DNA of 64,000 nucleotides from UBA964 sp031382085 (GTDB taxonomy: Bacteria; Pseudomonadota; Gammaproteobacteria; Steroidobacterales; Steroidobacteraceae). Positions within the stretch are counted from its first letter, which is position 1. Each line of letters begins with the position of its first letter. The stretch is taken from NCBI GenBank assembly GCA_031382085.1, contig JANMYM010000012.1, forward strand, positions 179,410-243,409, read 5' to 3'. The translations under genes were made by a program, and so were the position numbers. The notes below the pieces were generated by a model. It did not search any database. It was not told the DNA's origin and was given only the letters and a program-made list of their open reading frames with translations. Positions 8,655 through 16,740 of this stretch are shown one piece after another.

Positions 8655-9554
8655 TCAGGGACCCTGGCAGGTGAGCGTCCCGGAGCGGCCGGGAATTTCA
8701 CGCTGGACGATCGTCTGCGTGGGAACTGCCTGCCGGTCAATGGTCTGCGCGAGATCGCCTAACGAGCAGAGCCGCACGCCGGCCTGAGTCCAGCCCCGTA
8801 GCAGGGTTTCAAACACTGGCGCGAGGCGCAGGCCCTCGATCTCGGCATGCAACGTGAATACCTGATCGCACCCGGCCTGTTGTCTGGTCAGGGTCAGCAC
8901 TCGTTCGGCGACGTTAGCTTCGGTGCAGCCATCGAGGCCGATCATTTCATCCAGCGTAGGCAGCGTGGTCGGAATCTGCAGGCACACGGGCTTGCCAGTC
9001 GCGCTCCGTGGCAGGAATGGACTCACGCCGCGCGCGTCGCTCGCCAGCTCAAAACCGAATTCCGCTTCAAGTTCGGGCACGAATTCGTTGACCTGCCAGC
9101 CGGCGGCGCCATGTACCCGGGGCGCGGTGGCGAAGATGCGTGCAAATTCGTCCACCGCAAGAGCCAATTGGCGGCGGGTCCAGGCCGCGTCACGATTCAC
9201 CACGTTGTCCTGCCAGAGCACATGGTCATGGCAGTGAACACCGACTTCAAAACCCGCATCGCGAACCGCGTGCAGTACGCTCTCGGCGCGACGGCCTATC
9301 GGCGGGCCCGGCCATAACACTCCGTAGCTCAGGGTCTTGAGACCGTAATTGGCGCCAACCGATGTGCGCAGCGCCTTGGCCAGGAAGCCCGGACGAAAAA
9401 TGCGGCGCACAGCACGGCCGGTGTTATCGGGTCCGAGGCTGAAAAGAAAGGTCGCGTTGATCCCGTGCCGCTGCAGCATGCTAACAAGCGGCGGCACGCC
9501 CTCGAGCGTGCCGCGCAGCGTATCGACGTCCACTTTCAGCGCAAGGCGCGTCAT
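8655..9554 (-). CDS. arnD: 4-deoxy-4-formamido-L-arabinose-phosphoundecaprenol deformylase
   Basis: A 299-residue polysaccharide-deacetylase-fold protein, last gene of the arn operon. It removes the formyl group from undecaprenyl-phosphate-L-Ara4FN to give undecaprenyl-phosphate-L-Ara4N. The N-terminus RLALKVDVDT matches ArnD, with the Asp used for metal binding, and VGVHCHDHVLWQD supplies the His ligands expected in this family. FTLHAEIEG near the C-terminus is the conserved late His region. Length is close to E. coli ArnD (about 296). The gene lies 15 bp after the decarboxylase gene and is transcribed with it. Its stop is 15 bp from the convergent LtaS-like gene. Confidence 0.92.
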   Translation of the reverse strand: MTRLALKVDVDTLRGTLEGVPPLVSMLQRHGINATFLFSLGPDNTGRAVRRIFRPGFLAKALRTSVGANYGLKTLSYGVLWPGPPIGRRAESVLHAVRDAGFEVGVHCHDHVLWQDNVVNRDAAWTRRQLALAVDEFARIFATAPRVHGAAGWQVNEFVPELEAEFGFELASDARGVSPFLPRSATGKPVCLQIPTTLPTLDEMIGLDGCTEANVAERVLTLTRQQAGCDQVFTLHAEIEGLRLAPVFETLLRGWTQAGVRLCSLGDLAQTIDRQAVPTQTIVQREIPGRSGTLTCQGP

Positions 9555-9569
9555 CGCCTGCCGGGACGG

Positions 9570-10667
9570 TCAGCCATTCTTGTCGATCTTTGCGCCGAGC
9601 GCGGGGAAGCTGCCGGTTGCGGATCCGCTGGTCAGGGCACGGGCATCCTGCAGATCGCCGGCATAGGCATCAAAAATCCCCTGCAGCGCCGTGCGCATGT
9701 CGATCCTGGGCGACCAACCGAGTTCGCTGCAGGTGTTTTCGATCTTGGGCACGCGGTTCTGGATGTCCTGATAACCGGCGCCGTAATAGCGCGCCGAGGA
9801 CACCTCGGTAATCTGTACTTTTTTCGCGCTGTCGCGATATTCCGCGCGCGACATGGCAACCTCCAGCATCATTTCCGCCAGCTGTCGGATCGAATAGTTG
9901 TTAGCTGGATTGCCGATGTTGTAAATTTTACCGCTCGCAATGCCGCCCGGGTTCGCAATGATGCGCAGCAGGCAATCCATCGCGTCATCGACATAGGTGA
10001 ACGAGCGCATTTGCGCGCCACCGTCAACCAGTTGAATGTTCTCGCCTCGAACAATGTGGCCGAGGAACTGGGTCAGCACGCGCGAGCTGCCTTCCTTTGG
10101 CGTATGTATGCTGTCCAGGCCGGCACCGATCCAGTTGAACGGGCGGATCAGCGTGAAATCGAGCTCGCCCTTCAGGCCGTAGCTCCAGATAATCCGGTCC
10201 AGCAACTGCTTGGCGCAGGAATAAATCCAGCGCGACTTGTTGATCGGGCCCAGCACCAGGTGCGAGCTTTCCGGATCGAATTCCTTGTCGGTGGACATGC
10301 CGTAGACCTCGGAGGTCGACGGAAAGATCACGCGTTTTCGGTATTTAACGCAGTGGCGAATGATGGGCAAGTTGGCTTCGAAATCGAGTTCGAACACCCG
10401 CAGCGGCTCGTTCACATAGGTCGACGGGGTCGCGATCGCGACCAGTGGCAGCACCACGTCGCACTTGCGGACGTTGTATTCGATCCATTCCTTGTTGATC
10501 GTGATGTCGCCTTCGACAAAGTGAAAGCGTGGATTGGAACGGAACGCTTCGACGCGCTCGCTCTGCAGGTCCATGCCGTAGACGTAGTTGTCGGTCTTCT
10601 GCAGCAACTCGCGCGTCAGGTGGTGGCCGATAAAACCGTTCACGCCCAGGATCAGGATTCGTTTCAT
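9570..10667 (-). CDS. arnA: UDP-glucuronate decarboxylase (ArnA C-terminal activity, separate gene)
   Basis: A 365-residue extended SDR that oxidatively decarboxylates UDP-glucuronate to UDP-4-keto-pentose, the first committed step of L-Ara4N synthesis. VNGFIGHHL at residues 9-17 is the NAD-binding GxxGxxG. STSEVYG near residue 138, YSCAK (YxxxK) near 170 and FNWIGAGLD near 200 match the dehydrogenase half of ArnA. In E. coli this activity is fused behind the formyltransferase; here it is a separate gene, joined to it by an ATGA overlap in the same order. The tail after about residue 345 is low-complexity and probably disordered. Confidence 0.92.
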   Translation of the reverse strand: MKRILILGVNGFIGHHLTRELLQKTDNYVYGMDLQSERVEAFRSNPRFHFVEGDITINKEWIEYNVRKCDVVLPLVAIATPSTYVNEPLRVFELDFEANLPIIRHCVKYRKRVIFPSTSEVYGMSTDKEFDPESSHLVLGPINKSRWIYSCAKQLLDRIIWSYGLKGELDFTLIRPFNWIGAGLDSIHTPKEGSSRVLTQFLGHIVRGENIQLVDGGAQMRSFTYVDDAMDCLLRIIANPGGIASGKIYNIGNPANNYSIRQLAEMMLEVAMSRAEYRDSAKKVQITEVSSARYYGAGYQDIQNRVPKIENTCSELGWSPRIDMRTALQGIFDAYAGDLQDARALTSGSATGSFPALGAKIDKNG

Positions 10668-11614
10668 GTTGTTGGTTCTTTAGTCCGAGTGGTGAGCGGC
10701 ACAATCGCGGCACCGCAACGGCTGGCAAGATTCGCCGCGGTCAGTGCCTGGCCATCCAGTTCGGCCCGTGTCAATGTCAAGCACTTGCCGTCCGTGCAGT
10801 CTAACAGGAGTGTCTCGCCTGCGGCACGAAGGCAGGGCGCGCAGCCCGGGTGCCGCGACAGTTGGTTATTGTTGCGGCTGCGGAGAATCCGCAGTTCGCG
10901 GCCACAAAAATCGCCGAAGGCGCCTGGATATGGCGGCGCCACGGCGCGAATGAGATTGTGAATGCGGGCGGCCGGCCAGGTCCAGTCAATCCGGCCGTCC
11001 TCGCGCCGCCGCCGCCCGTAATAGGAACCCGCTGCGAGATCCAGCGGTTCGCATGGCGCAGTGCCGGCAATCAGCGCGGGCAGGCAACGCGCCAGGAGTC
11101 GCTCGGCCGCGGTTGCGACTGCTTCACTGACCTCCAGCGCGGTGTCATTGATGCCGATAGCAATCGCCTCGCGCCCCACCACCGGACCGGCGTCCGGTTT
11201 CGACAGCATGTAATGCAGCGTGGCGCCGGTTTGCGATTCACCGTGCACCAGCGCCCAGTTTACCGGTGCCCGGCCGCGATACCTGGGCAGTAGTGAACCG
11301 TGCATGTTGAGCGCGCCGCGGGCCGGCAGGGCTAACAGCGCGTCAGGAAGCAGGTAGCGGTAATAAAACGAGAACAGGAAATCCGGGCGTGGATCGCTGA
11401 GGCGCGCCAACCATTCGGCGTCGCCCGGTGAGGTGGGCGTGGCAATCTTGAGACCCTGCTGGCGGGCAAGTTCCGCCACGCTGCCGAACCAACGCTGCTC
11501 GTCAGGGTCGTCTTCGTGGGTCAGTACCCAGCTGATCTTGACGCCCTGCTGCAGCAGGACGCGCAGGCAACGCACGCCCACTTCAGAGTAGGCGCAGACC
11601 AGCGCGGTGGTCAT
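10664..11614 (-). CDS. arnA: UDP-4-amino-4-deoxy-L-arabinose formyltransferase (ArnA N-terminal activity, separate gene)
   Basis: A 316-residue formyltransferase using N10-formyl-tetrahydrofolate to formylate UDP-L-Ara4N. ALNMHGSLLPRYRG near residue 100 holds the catalytic Asn and His of the methionyl-tRNA formyltransferase superfamily, and LSKPDAGPVVG near 140 holds the catalytic Asp. A smaller C-terminal domain follows after about residue 200, with IRAVAPPYPGAF typical of ArnA. The reading frame stops before the decarboxylase, so the bifunctional E. coli protein is split in two here; the 4-bp overlap keeps translation coupled. It also overlaps arnC upstream by 4 bp. Confidence 0.92.
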   Translation of the reverse strand: MTTALVCAYSEVGVRCLRVLLQQGVKISWVLTHEDDPDEQRWFGSVAELARQQGLKIATPTSPGDAEWLARLSDPRPDFLFSFYYRYLLPDALLALPARGALNMHGSLLPRYRGRAPVNWALVHGESQTGATLHYMLSKPDAGPVVGREAIAIGINDTALEVSEAVATAAERLLARCLPALIAGTAPCEPLDLAAGSYYGRRRREDGRIDWTWPAARIHNLIRAVAPPYPGAFGDFCGRELRILRSRNNNQLSRHPGCAPCLRAAGETLLLDCTDGKCLTLTRAELDGQALTAANLASRCGAAIVPLTTRTKEPTT

Positions 11615-12588
11615 GGCTCGGGCTGGTCCTGCTGCGCCTCGACCACCGCATCGATCAGGTATTTCGGCCGCTTGCGGACCTGCAGATAGATGCGTCCTAT
11701 GTATTCACCTAACAGGCCGATGCCAAAGAGCGTGATGCCGATCAGCAGGAACACGATCGCGAACAGGGTAAAGAGACCTTCCGCTTCCGGGCCGACGACC
11801 AGCCGGCGAATTGTCAGGAATACGACGAAGGCGAACGACAGCAGTGAAATGACAATTCCGGCCATCGAAAAAAACTGCAACGGCACCAGCGAGAATCCGG
11901 TCATCAGGTCGAAATTGAGGCGGATCAGCTTGTAGAGTGAATACTTGGATTCGCCGCCAAGCCGCTCATCGTGCGCTACCTGGATCTCGGTGCCGCGCAG
12001 CGCATACATGCTGCCTAACGCAGGCAGAAACGTCGATACTTCACGGGTCTGGTTGATGGCATCGACGATGTTGCGGGAGTAACCGCGCAGCATGCAGCCC
12101 TGGTCGGTCATGCGGATGCCGGATATCTTCTCGCGGATCCAGTTCATCAGCGCCGAGGCTTTGCGTCTCCACCAGCGGTCCTGGCGATTCATCCGCACGG
12201 TGCCGACATAGTCGTGGCCCTGTTCGTAACTGGCGACCAGCTTGGCAATTTCTTCGGGTGGGTTCTGCAAATCAGCATCCAGCGTGATGATGAACTCACC
12301 CCTGGCGCGCTCAAATCCCGCCATGATTGCGGCGTGCTGTCCAAAATTCCCGCGCAATATCACGATGCGTGTCTGCGCTGGCCGTTGCTGAAACAATTCC
12401 CGCAACAGCGCCACCGATTTATCCTTGCTGCCATCGTCAATGAAGATGACTTCATAGGAACGATGCAGTGCATCGAGCGCGGGATAGAGTCGCGCCGCCA
12501 GGTCGTGCAGGCAGGATTCCTCGTTATAGACCGGAATGACAATGCTGATGGCTGGCGCGGCCTGGGGGACCAGTGCGTTCGTGTTCAT
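11611..12588 (-). CDS. arnC: Undecaprenyl-phosphate 4-deoxy-4-formamido-L-arabinose transferase
   Basis: A 325-residue family-2 glycosyltransferase that moves L-Ara4FN from UDP to undecaprenyl phosphate on the cytoplasmic face. VIPVYNEE near the start, IDDGSKDKS and LDADLQNPPEEI are the nucleotide and metal sites of GT2. Two hydrophobic segments near residues 235-260 and 270-295 (FSMAGIVISLLSFAFVVFL and FAIVFLLIGITLFG) anchor it to the membrane. The ATG at 12588 was chosen because it overlaps the arnB stop (ATGA), as at the other junctions of this operon, and gives the usual ArnC length. Confidence 0.93.
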   Translation of the reverse strand: MNTNALVPQAAPAISIVIPVYNEESCLHDLAARLYPALDALHRSYEVIFIDDGSKDKSVALLRELFQQRPAQTRIVILRGNFGQHAAIMAGFERARGEFIITLDADLQNPPEEIAKLVASYEQGHDYVGTVRMNRQDRWWRRKASALMNWIREKISGIRMTDQGCMLRGYSRNIVDAINQTREVSTFLPALGSMYALRGTEIQVAHDERLGGESKYSLYKLIRLNFDLMTGFSLVPLQFFSMAGIVISLLSFAFVVFLTIRRLVVGPEAEGLFTLFAIVFLLIGITLFGIGLLGEYIGRIYLQVRKRPKYLIDAVVEAQQDQPEP

Positions 12589-13709
12589 ACGCGACTGCCT
12601 AACACCTGTGCAATCGCATCGCAAACACGTTGCACATCGTCGTCGGCCATGGCCGGGAACAAGGGCAGCGTCACGGTTTCTTCACCCACTCTGGACGCGT
12701 TAGGAAACGGCGCGGCGTCGAAGCCCAGTTGGCGGTAAGCGGTGAGGCCGGGAATGCAGGGATAGTGAACACCGATCGCAATGTTGTGATTGCTCATCGC
12801 CTTGATGAACTCGACCCGGGACATACCGAGGCGCTTGAAAGGCAGCAGCAGCGTGAACATGTTCCAGCAATGCCCATCGTCGCCGCGGGCCGGCAGCACG
12901 CCCGGCGGACGGTCACCGAACCGGGCAAAGTAGATGCCTGCAAGTTCACGCCGCCGCGCGGAGAAGCTCTCCAGTTGTGCAAGTTGACGAATACCGATTA
13001 CCGCGGAGATATCCGACAGGTTGTATTTGCCTCCTGCACGGACAACATCGACGTTGCCGTCCGCGTCCTTTGCTATGCCATGAAATCGTTCGGCGTCGAT
13101 CAGTCGACACTCGGCAGGATTGGCAAGCGCGATTGCGCCGCCTTCGATCGTCGTCATATTTTTGTTTGGGTGAAAACTGAAGCAGGTCAGGTCGCCGAAG
13201 GACCCGATGCGCTTGCCGCGCCAGAGTGTGCCGATGGCGTGCGCGGCATCCTCGACCAGGCGCAACTTGTGCCGCGCGCAAATCGCCAGCAGCCGCTCCA
13301 TGTCGACCGGCAGGCCGGCGAAATGCACCGGCATTACGGCGCGCGTCCTGCTGGTAATCGCAGCTTCGATTTTCGCCACGTCGATATTGCGGCTTGCCAG
13401 TTCCACGTCGACGAATACCGGTCGCGCTCCGACGCGCAGTACCACGTTGGCACTGGCTGCAAAACTCATCGCCGGCACGATGACCTCGTCGCCGGGTCCG
13501 ATGCCCGCGGCCAGCAAGGCCAGCTCGAGCGCGGCGGTGCCCGAGGTCATGGTCCGCACTGCGCGGCCGCCAAGATAACTGGACAGATCGGCCTCGAATC
13601 TTGAGACGTTAGGTCCGGAAGTAATCCATGCCGAACGGATGATGCTGGCGACCGCGTCGACGGTAGCTTCATCCAGGGTGGGCCGTGCGAACGGCAGGCG
13701 GGCGCTCAT
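12585..13709 (-). CDS. arnB: UDP-4-amino-4-deoxy-L-arabinose-oxoglutarate aminotransferase
   Basis: A 374-residue PLP-dependent aminotransferase of the DegT/DnrJ/EryC1 group that aminates the UDP-4-keto-pentose with glutamate as donor. CFSFHPNKNMTT near residue 180 carries the Schiff-base Lys, SGTAALELAL near 60 binds the cofactor phosphate, and VEDAAHAIG supplies the Asp that contacts the pyridine nitrogen. ITSGPNVSRFE at the N-terminus is typical of sugar aminotransferases. The ATG at 13709 overlaps the arnE stop by 4 bp and was chosen over an upstream extension that would run into arnE. Confidence 0.93.
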   Translation of the reverse strand: MSARLPFARPTLDEATVDAVASIIRSAWITSGPNVSRFEADLSSYLGGRAVRTMTSGTAALELALLAAGIGPGDEVIVPAMSFAASANVVLRVGARPVFVDVELASRNIDVAKIEAAITSRTRAVMPVHFAGLPVDMERLLAICARHKLRLVEDAAHAIGTLWRGKRIGSFGDLTCFSFHPNKNMTTIEGGAIALANPAECRLIDAERFHGIAKDADGNVDVVRAGGKYNLSDISAVIGIRQLAQLESFSARRRELAGIYFARFGDRPPGVLPARGDDGHCWNMFTLLLPFKRLGMSRVEFIKAMSNHNIAIGVHYPCIPGLTAYRQLGFDAAPFPNASRVGEETVTLPLFPAMADDDVQRVCDAIAQVLGSRV

Positions 13710-14083
13710 GCGGGACTCCGGGTCAAGAGAAACACTCCAACGACGATGACAAAAATTCCCGCAACCTTGCTGGCATGCAGAGGTTCCCCGAACAGCCAGT
13801 AGGCGAGCAGGGCGTTGACGATATAGCCGATCGACAGCATTGGATAGGCGATGCTGACCGGCGCACGTGACAGCGCCAGCACCCAGACGATAACGCTGAC
13901 CGCGTAGCATCCAATGCCGCCCCAGGATCCGGGGTGCGACAGTAACCTGGGGAGCGCGGCTGTCAGGCCGGCGCTGCTGAGCGCAATGATACCGGTCGCG
14001 CTGGTGGCCGCCTTGAGCAGCAGCTGCGCTGCGGCATTGAGCAGCACGCCCAGCAGAATCAGTGTCCAGGTCAGAGCGCTCAT
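13706..14083 (-). CDS. arnE: Small EmrE-like flippase subunit for undecaprenyl-phosphate-L-Ara4N
   Basis: A 125-residue protein of four predicted membrane helices in the EamA/SMR fold. It begins MSALTWTLILLGVLLNAAAQ and contains VSIAYPMLSIGYIVNALLAYWLFGE, the conserved SMR-like helix 3-4 region. In E. coli, ArnE and ArnF form the flippase that moves undecaprenyl-phosphate-L-Ara4N to the periplasm. Only one such gene is present here, sitting between arnT and arnB, so it may act as a homodimer or pair with a gene elsewhere. It overlaps both neighbours by 4 bp. The choice between arnE and arnF is by context only. Confidence 0.82.
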   Translation of the reverse strand: MSALTWTLILLGVLLNAAAQLLLKAATSATGIIALSSAGLTAALPRLLSHPGSWGGIGCYAVSVIVWVLALSRAPVSIAYPMLSIGYIVNALLAYWLFGEPLHASKVAGIFVIVVGVFLLTRSPA

Positions 14084-15720
14084 GGACGACTCACGGCGAC
14101 CCGCCGCCGGTCCTGGCCTAACACGCGCATCGGCAGGCCGCGGTTCGCGAGTTCCAAGTAGGTCGCGACCGGCATGACGGCCGCCGCCGTCGGCAGTTCG
14201 CGCCAACGTTGTTCGAACGCCGCCAGTGAATCGATGGCGAGCTGCGGCGCATGCTCGATGCCATAGGCCAGTTCGCCGCGATAGTCGACCAGTGTCATGG
14301 TTCGTCCCAGGTAAAACGGCAGTGTCTGGTCGTAGGTTTGCACACTGAACATCGGCGCGCCAGCTGGCACGGCGGCCAGCACCGGAGCCAGCGCGCGACC
14401 CGAACGCAATTGCTCTTCATGTCCCAGGCTCGCGAATAACAGCGCCAGGCTCCCGAACCATCCCGCAGCAACAACGGCAACGGCCAGAACGCTGCGGTCC
14501 TGGCGTCTCGTCCAAACAAGTCCGGCAACGGTGGCGACTGCCAGTGGCAGGATGGCGATTATAGCCCAGCGGGTGCGCACGGCGACCTCGGCGATGTAGG
14601 CGTCGGTGCTCACCCACGCGGGCCGCAGGCCGGCGACTAACAGCGCGAGCGACAAGAGCAGCAGCGTCACGGCGCCGAACCACAGCCCCGGGATGCGCCC
14701 CCGCGGCGCGTCCATTGCTGTTAGCAACGCGAGCGGTGGCAGCACCGGCAGCATGTAGGGGGCGAGCTTGGACTGCGACAGGGAGAAGAACACAATCACG
14801 AATACGCACCACAGCCATAGCAGGCGCTGGGCATTGAAGCGCCCGGTCGCAGCGCCAGAGCGCCAGCCTAGTAGCAAGGTCCGCGCCATGGCTGGCAGCC
14901 ACGGCAGACAACCGAGTGCGAGGACCGCACCGAAATACCACCAAGGCTCGACGCGGTCCGCGACCTCGGTCAGATAGCGTTCAAAGTGCTGATTGACGAA
15001 GAAGAAATGCCAGAAGTCCGGATTGGCACGGCCCACGGCCAGAAACCATGGCAGGGTCACTGCTAACAGGAGCAGCAAACCCGTTACCGGGCGCAGGTTG
15101 CGCAGCGCTGCCCGATCGCGTTGCCAGAGCAGGTACACGCCCAGCACGCCGGCAGCGATGACCAGGGCAACAACGCCCTTGGTCAGGATCGCAAGACCTA
15201 ACAGAATCCAGGTCGCGGGCATCCACTGCCGGCCGCCATCGGGCGATTGCGCCAGGCAGAATGTTGCCAGCATGCCGGTCATCAGCGCGGTGAACGCCAT
15301 ATCCAGCGTCAGGGTCTGGCCCAGCACAAAATGCAGCGCCGAGGACCCGAGAATGCAGGCCGCGAGCCAGCCGGTATTGATGCCTTGCAGGCGCCGGCCC
15401 AGCAGCCAGACCAGCCAGACGTTGGCCATCGCAGCTAACAGCGCGACCAGTCGTGCCGACCATTCACCGACGCCGAAGGTGCGGAGGCTGAGCGCCGTCA
15501 GCCAGTATTGCAGCGGCGGCTTTTCCAGGTAGGCGAGACCATTCAATCGCGGCGTGGTCCAGTCGCCGGTAGCGAGCATTTCGCGTGGAATCTCGGCGTA
15601 GCGCCCTTCGTCCGGATTGTTGAGTGGCCGCCCGATCGCAAGCGTGAGCCAGATGAGGGCGCACAGCGCGAAAAAAACGCCTGCGCCCCGGCTGGCAGTA
15701 TCGGCTTGCCTGATATTCAT
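14080..15720 (-). CDS. arnT: Lipid A 4-amino-4-deoxy-L-arabinose transferase
   Basis: A 546-residue membrane GT-C glycosyltransferase that transfers L-Ara4N from undecaprenyl phosphate to lipid A phosphate, lowering negative charge and polymyxin binding. NPDEGRYAEIPREM just after the first membrane helix is the periplasmic signature with the catalytic Asp. TPRLNGLAYLEKPPLQYWL follows, also typical of ArnT/PMT proteins. About twelve hydrophobic segments follow. The ATG at 15720 places the first helix at residue ~10; an ATG 29 codons upstream is possible but adds a non-hydrophobic leader. It is the first gene of the arn operon. PhoPQ/PmrAB-type control is known elsewhere, but no such operator was recognised here. 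Confidence 0.92.
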   Translation of the reverse strand: MNIRQADTASRGAGVFFALCALIWLTLAIGRPLNNPDEGRYAEIPREMLATGDWTTPRLNGLAYLEKPPLQYWLTALSLRTFGVGEWSARLVALLAAMANVWLVWLLGRRLQGINTGWLAACILGSSALHFVLGQTLTLDMAFTALMTGMLATFCLAQSPDGGRQWMPATWILLGLAILTKGVVALVIAAGVLGVYLLWQRDRAALRNLRPVTGLLLLLAVTLPWFLAVGRANPDFWHFFFVNQHFERYLTEVADRVEPWWYFGAVLALGCLPWLPAMARTLLLGWRSGAATGRFNAQRLLWLWCVFVIVFFSLSQSKLAPYMLPVLPPLALLTAMDAPRGRIPGLWFGAVTLLLLSLALLVAGLRPAWVSTDAYIAEVAVRTRWAIIAILPLAVATVAGLVWTRRQDRSVLAVAVVAAGWFGSLALLFASLGHEEQLRSGRALAPVLAAVPAGAPMFSVQTYDQTLPFYLGRTMTLVDYRGELAYGIEHAPQLAIDSLAAFEQRWRELPTAAAVMPVATYLELANRGLPMRVLGQDRRRVAVSRP

Positions 15721-15911
15721 GATGCGGGTGCCCAGCAGCCGCGTCCGAACCTGCCACCCAGCGACGGCGGCAGCAGGACCAGCAGCACCCACATGGCGGT
15801 ACGCCACAATTGCTGCGTTAAGGATGCTGCTACGGGCATAGTGTGTGCATTTTACGTCAACCGGCGCTGTTAGGTGGCTGGAATAAGGTGGTGTGGCTTA
15901 ATATCTGCGAC

Positions 15912-16442
15912 ATGCTTTATTCGATTGGTGCGCGTACGCCGGAATTGGGACTGCGCAGCTACGTGGCCCCCAGCGCCGATGTCATTGGATCGGTACGTCT
16001 CGGGGCCGACGCCAGTATCTGGTTCGGCGCGGTCATCCGCGGGGACAACGACTGGATTGTCATCGGTGCGGGCAGCAATGTGCAGGATGGCACGGTGATA
16101 CACACCGACGAGGGGTTTCCCACGCACATCGGAGCTAACGTCACCATCGGTCATCAGGCGCTCCTGCACAGCTGCGCGGTTGGCGCGGAGACGCTAATTG
16201 GCAATGGCGCCATGGTGCTGGATCGTGCGCAGATCGGAGCACATTGCGTCATCGCCGCGGGCGCCCTGATCACGCCGGACACGGCGATTCCCGATGGGTC
16301 GCTGGTCATGGGAGCGCCTGGCAAGATCGTGCGCGCGGTGGGCGAACGCGAATTGCAGATGATCCGCCGCGCCGCCGCCAGTTACCGTGCGCGTGCCCAG
16401 GCTTATGCCCATTTGCTGCCCTGGCCTGCGGGCGCGAATTAA
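15912..16442 (+). CDS. Gamma-carbonic anhydrase-like hexapeptide-repeat protein
   Basis: A 176-residue left-handed beta-helix protein of the gamma-carbonic anhydrase/YrdA family. Hexapeptide repeats run from about residue 15 to 130. The three expected zinc-ligand His are in DGTVIHTD and in GHQALLHSC. The C-terminal helix carries the VMGAPGKIVRAV and AASYRARAQAYA patterns common to the family. The ATG at 15912 matches the usual MLY.LG start better than an upstream Met that would add 23 residues. It is transcribed away from arnT. Many bacterial members have no proven anhydrase activity, so the enzyme call is tentative while the fold is secure. Confidence 0.88.
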   Translation: MLYSIGARTPELGLRSYVAPSADVIGSVRLGADASIWFGAVIRGDNDWIVIGAGSNVQDGTVIHTDEGFPTHIGANVTIGHQALLHSCAVGAETLIGNGAMVLDRAQIGAHCVIAAGALITPDTAIPDGSLVMGAPGKIVRAVGERELQMIRRAAASYRARAQAYAHLLPWPAGAN

Positions 16443-16448
16443 ATCCCC

Positions 16449-16480
16449 AGGCGGGCCGATCCCTTGCCGGACGGCCGCCT
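16449..16480 (+). terminator. Hairpin after the gamma-carbonic anhydrase gene
   Basis: AGGCGGgCCG and CGGCCGCCT can pair as a nine-base stem with one bulged G around a 13-nt loop, starting 7 bp after the stop codon. There is no clear T run, so intrinsic termination is uncertain. Apart from this and the palindrome at 16692, I see no gene in the spacer 16443-16740. Confidence 0.4.
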
Positions 16481-16691
16481 GTGAGTGCCAAGTCGGCGGC
16501 AGCCTGACGCTTATCGCGCCTGATTGAAATCGCAGGGAGAATCCTCACTCCCCGGCAGTCGCCGGTATTCCTGAAGTCCGGGTATCTAAAATGTTCCTCG
16601 TGGGCCAGCATGGGTTGTGGGCAGTCCTCGCGGGCGCCATCGCCGTGTGCGGGCCCGGGAAGGTATCTTTGGATGGGTGGCTTGAAACAAA

Positions 16692-16703
16692 GCAAGCGCT
16701 TGC
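16692..16703. promoter_or_regulatory. 12-bp perfect palindrome upstream of the MBL-cupin gene
   Basis: GCAAGCGCTTGC is a perfect palindrome 37 bp before the MBL-cupin ATG, just ahead of TAATAT (16714-16719), a possible -10 element. The position suits a repressor or activator site. The binding protein is unknown. Confidence 0.4.
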
Positions 16704-16740
16704 GCGACCGCACTAATATCAGGGCTCAGGGGAGACGGTC

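Noticed and set aside
9465..10961. Plus-strand open frame of 498 codons opposite arnD and arnA genes
   Set aside because: The minus strand encodes clear arn proteins here. The frame arises from strong third-position GC bias.
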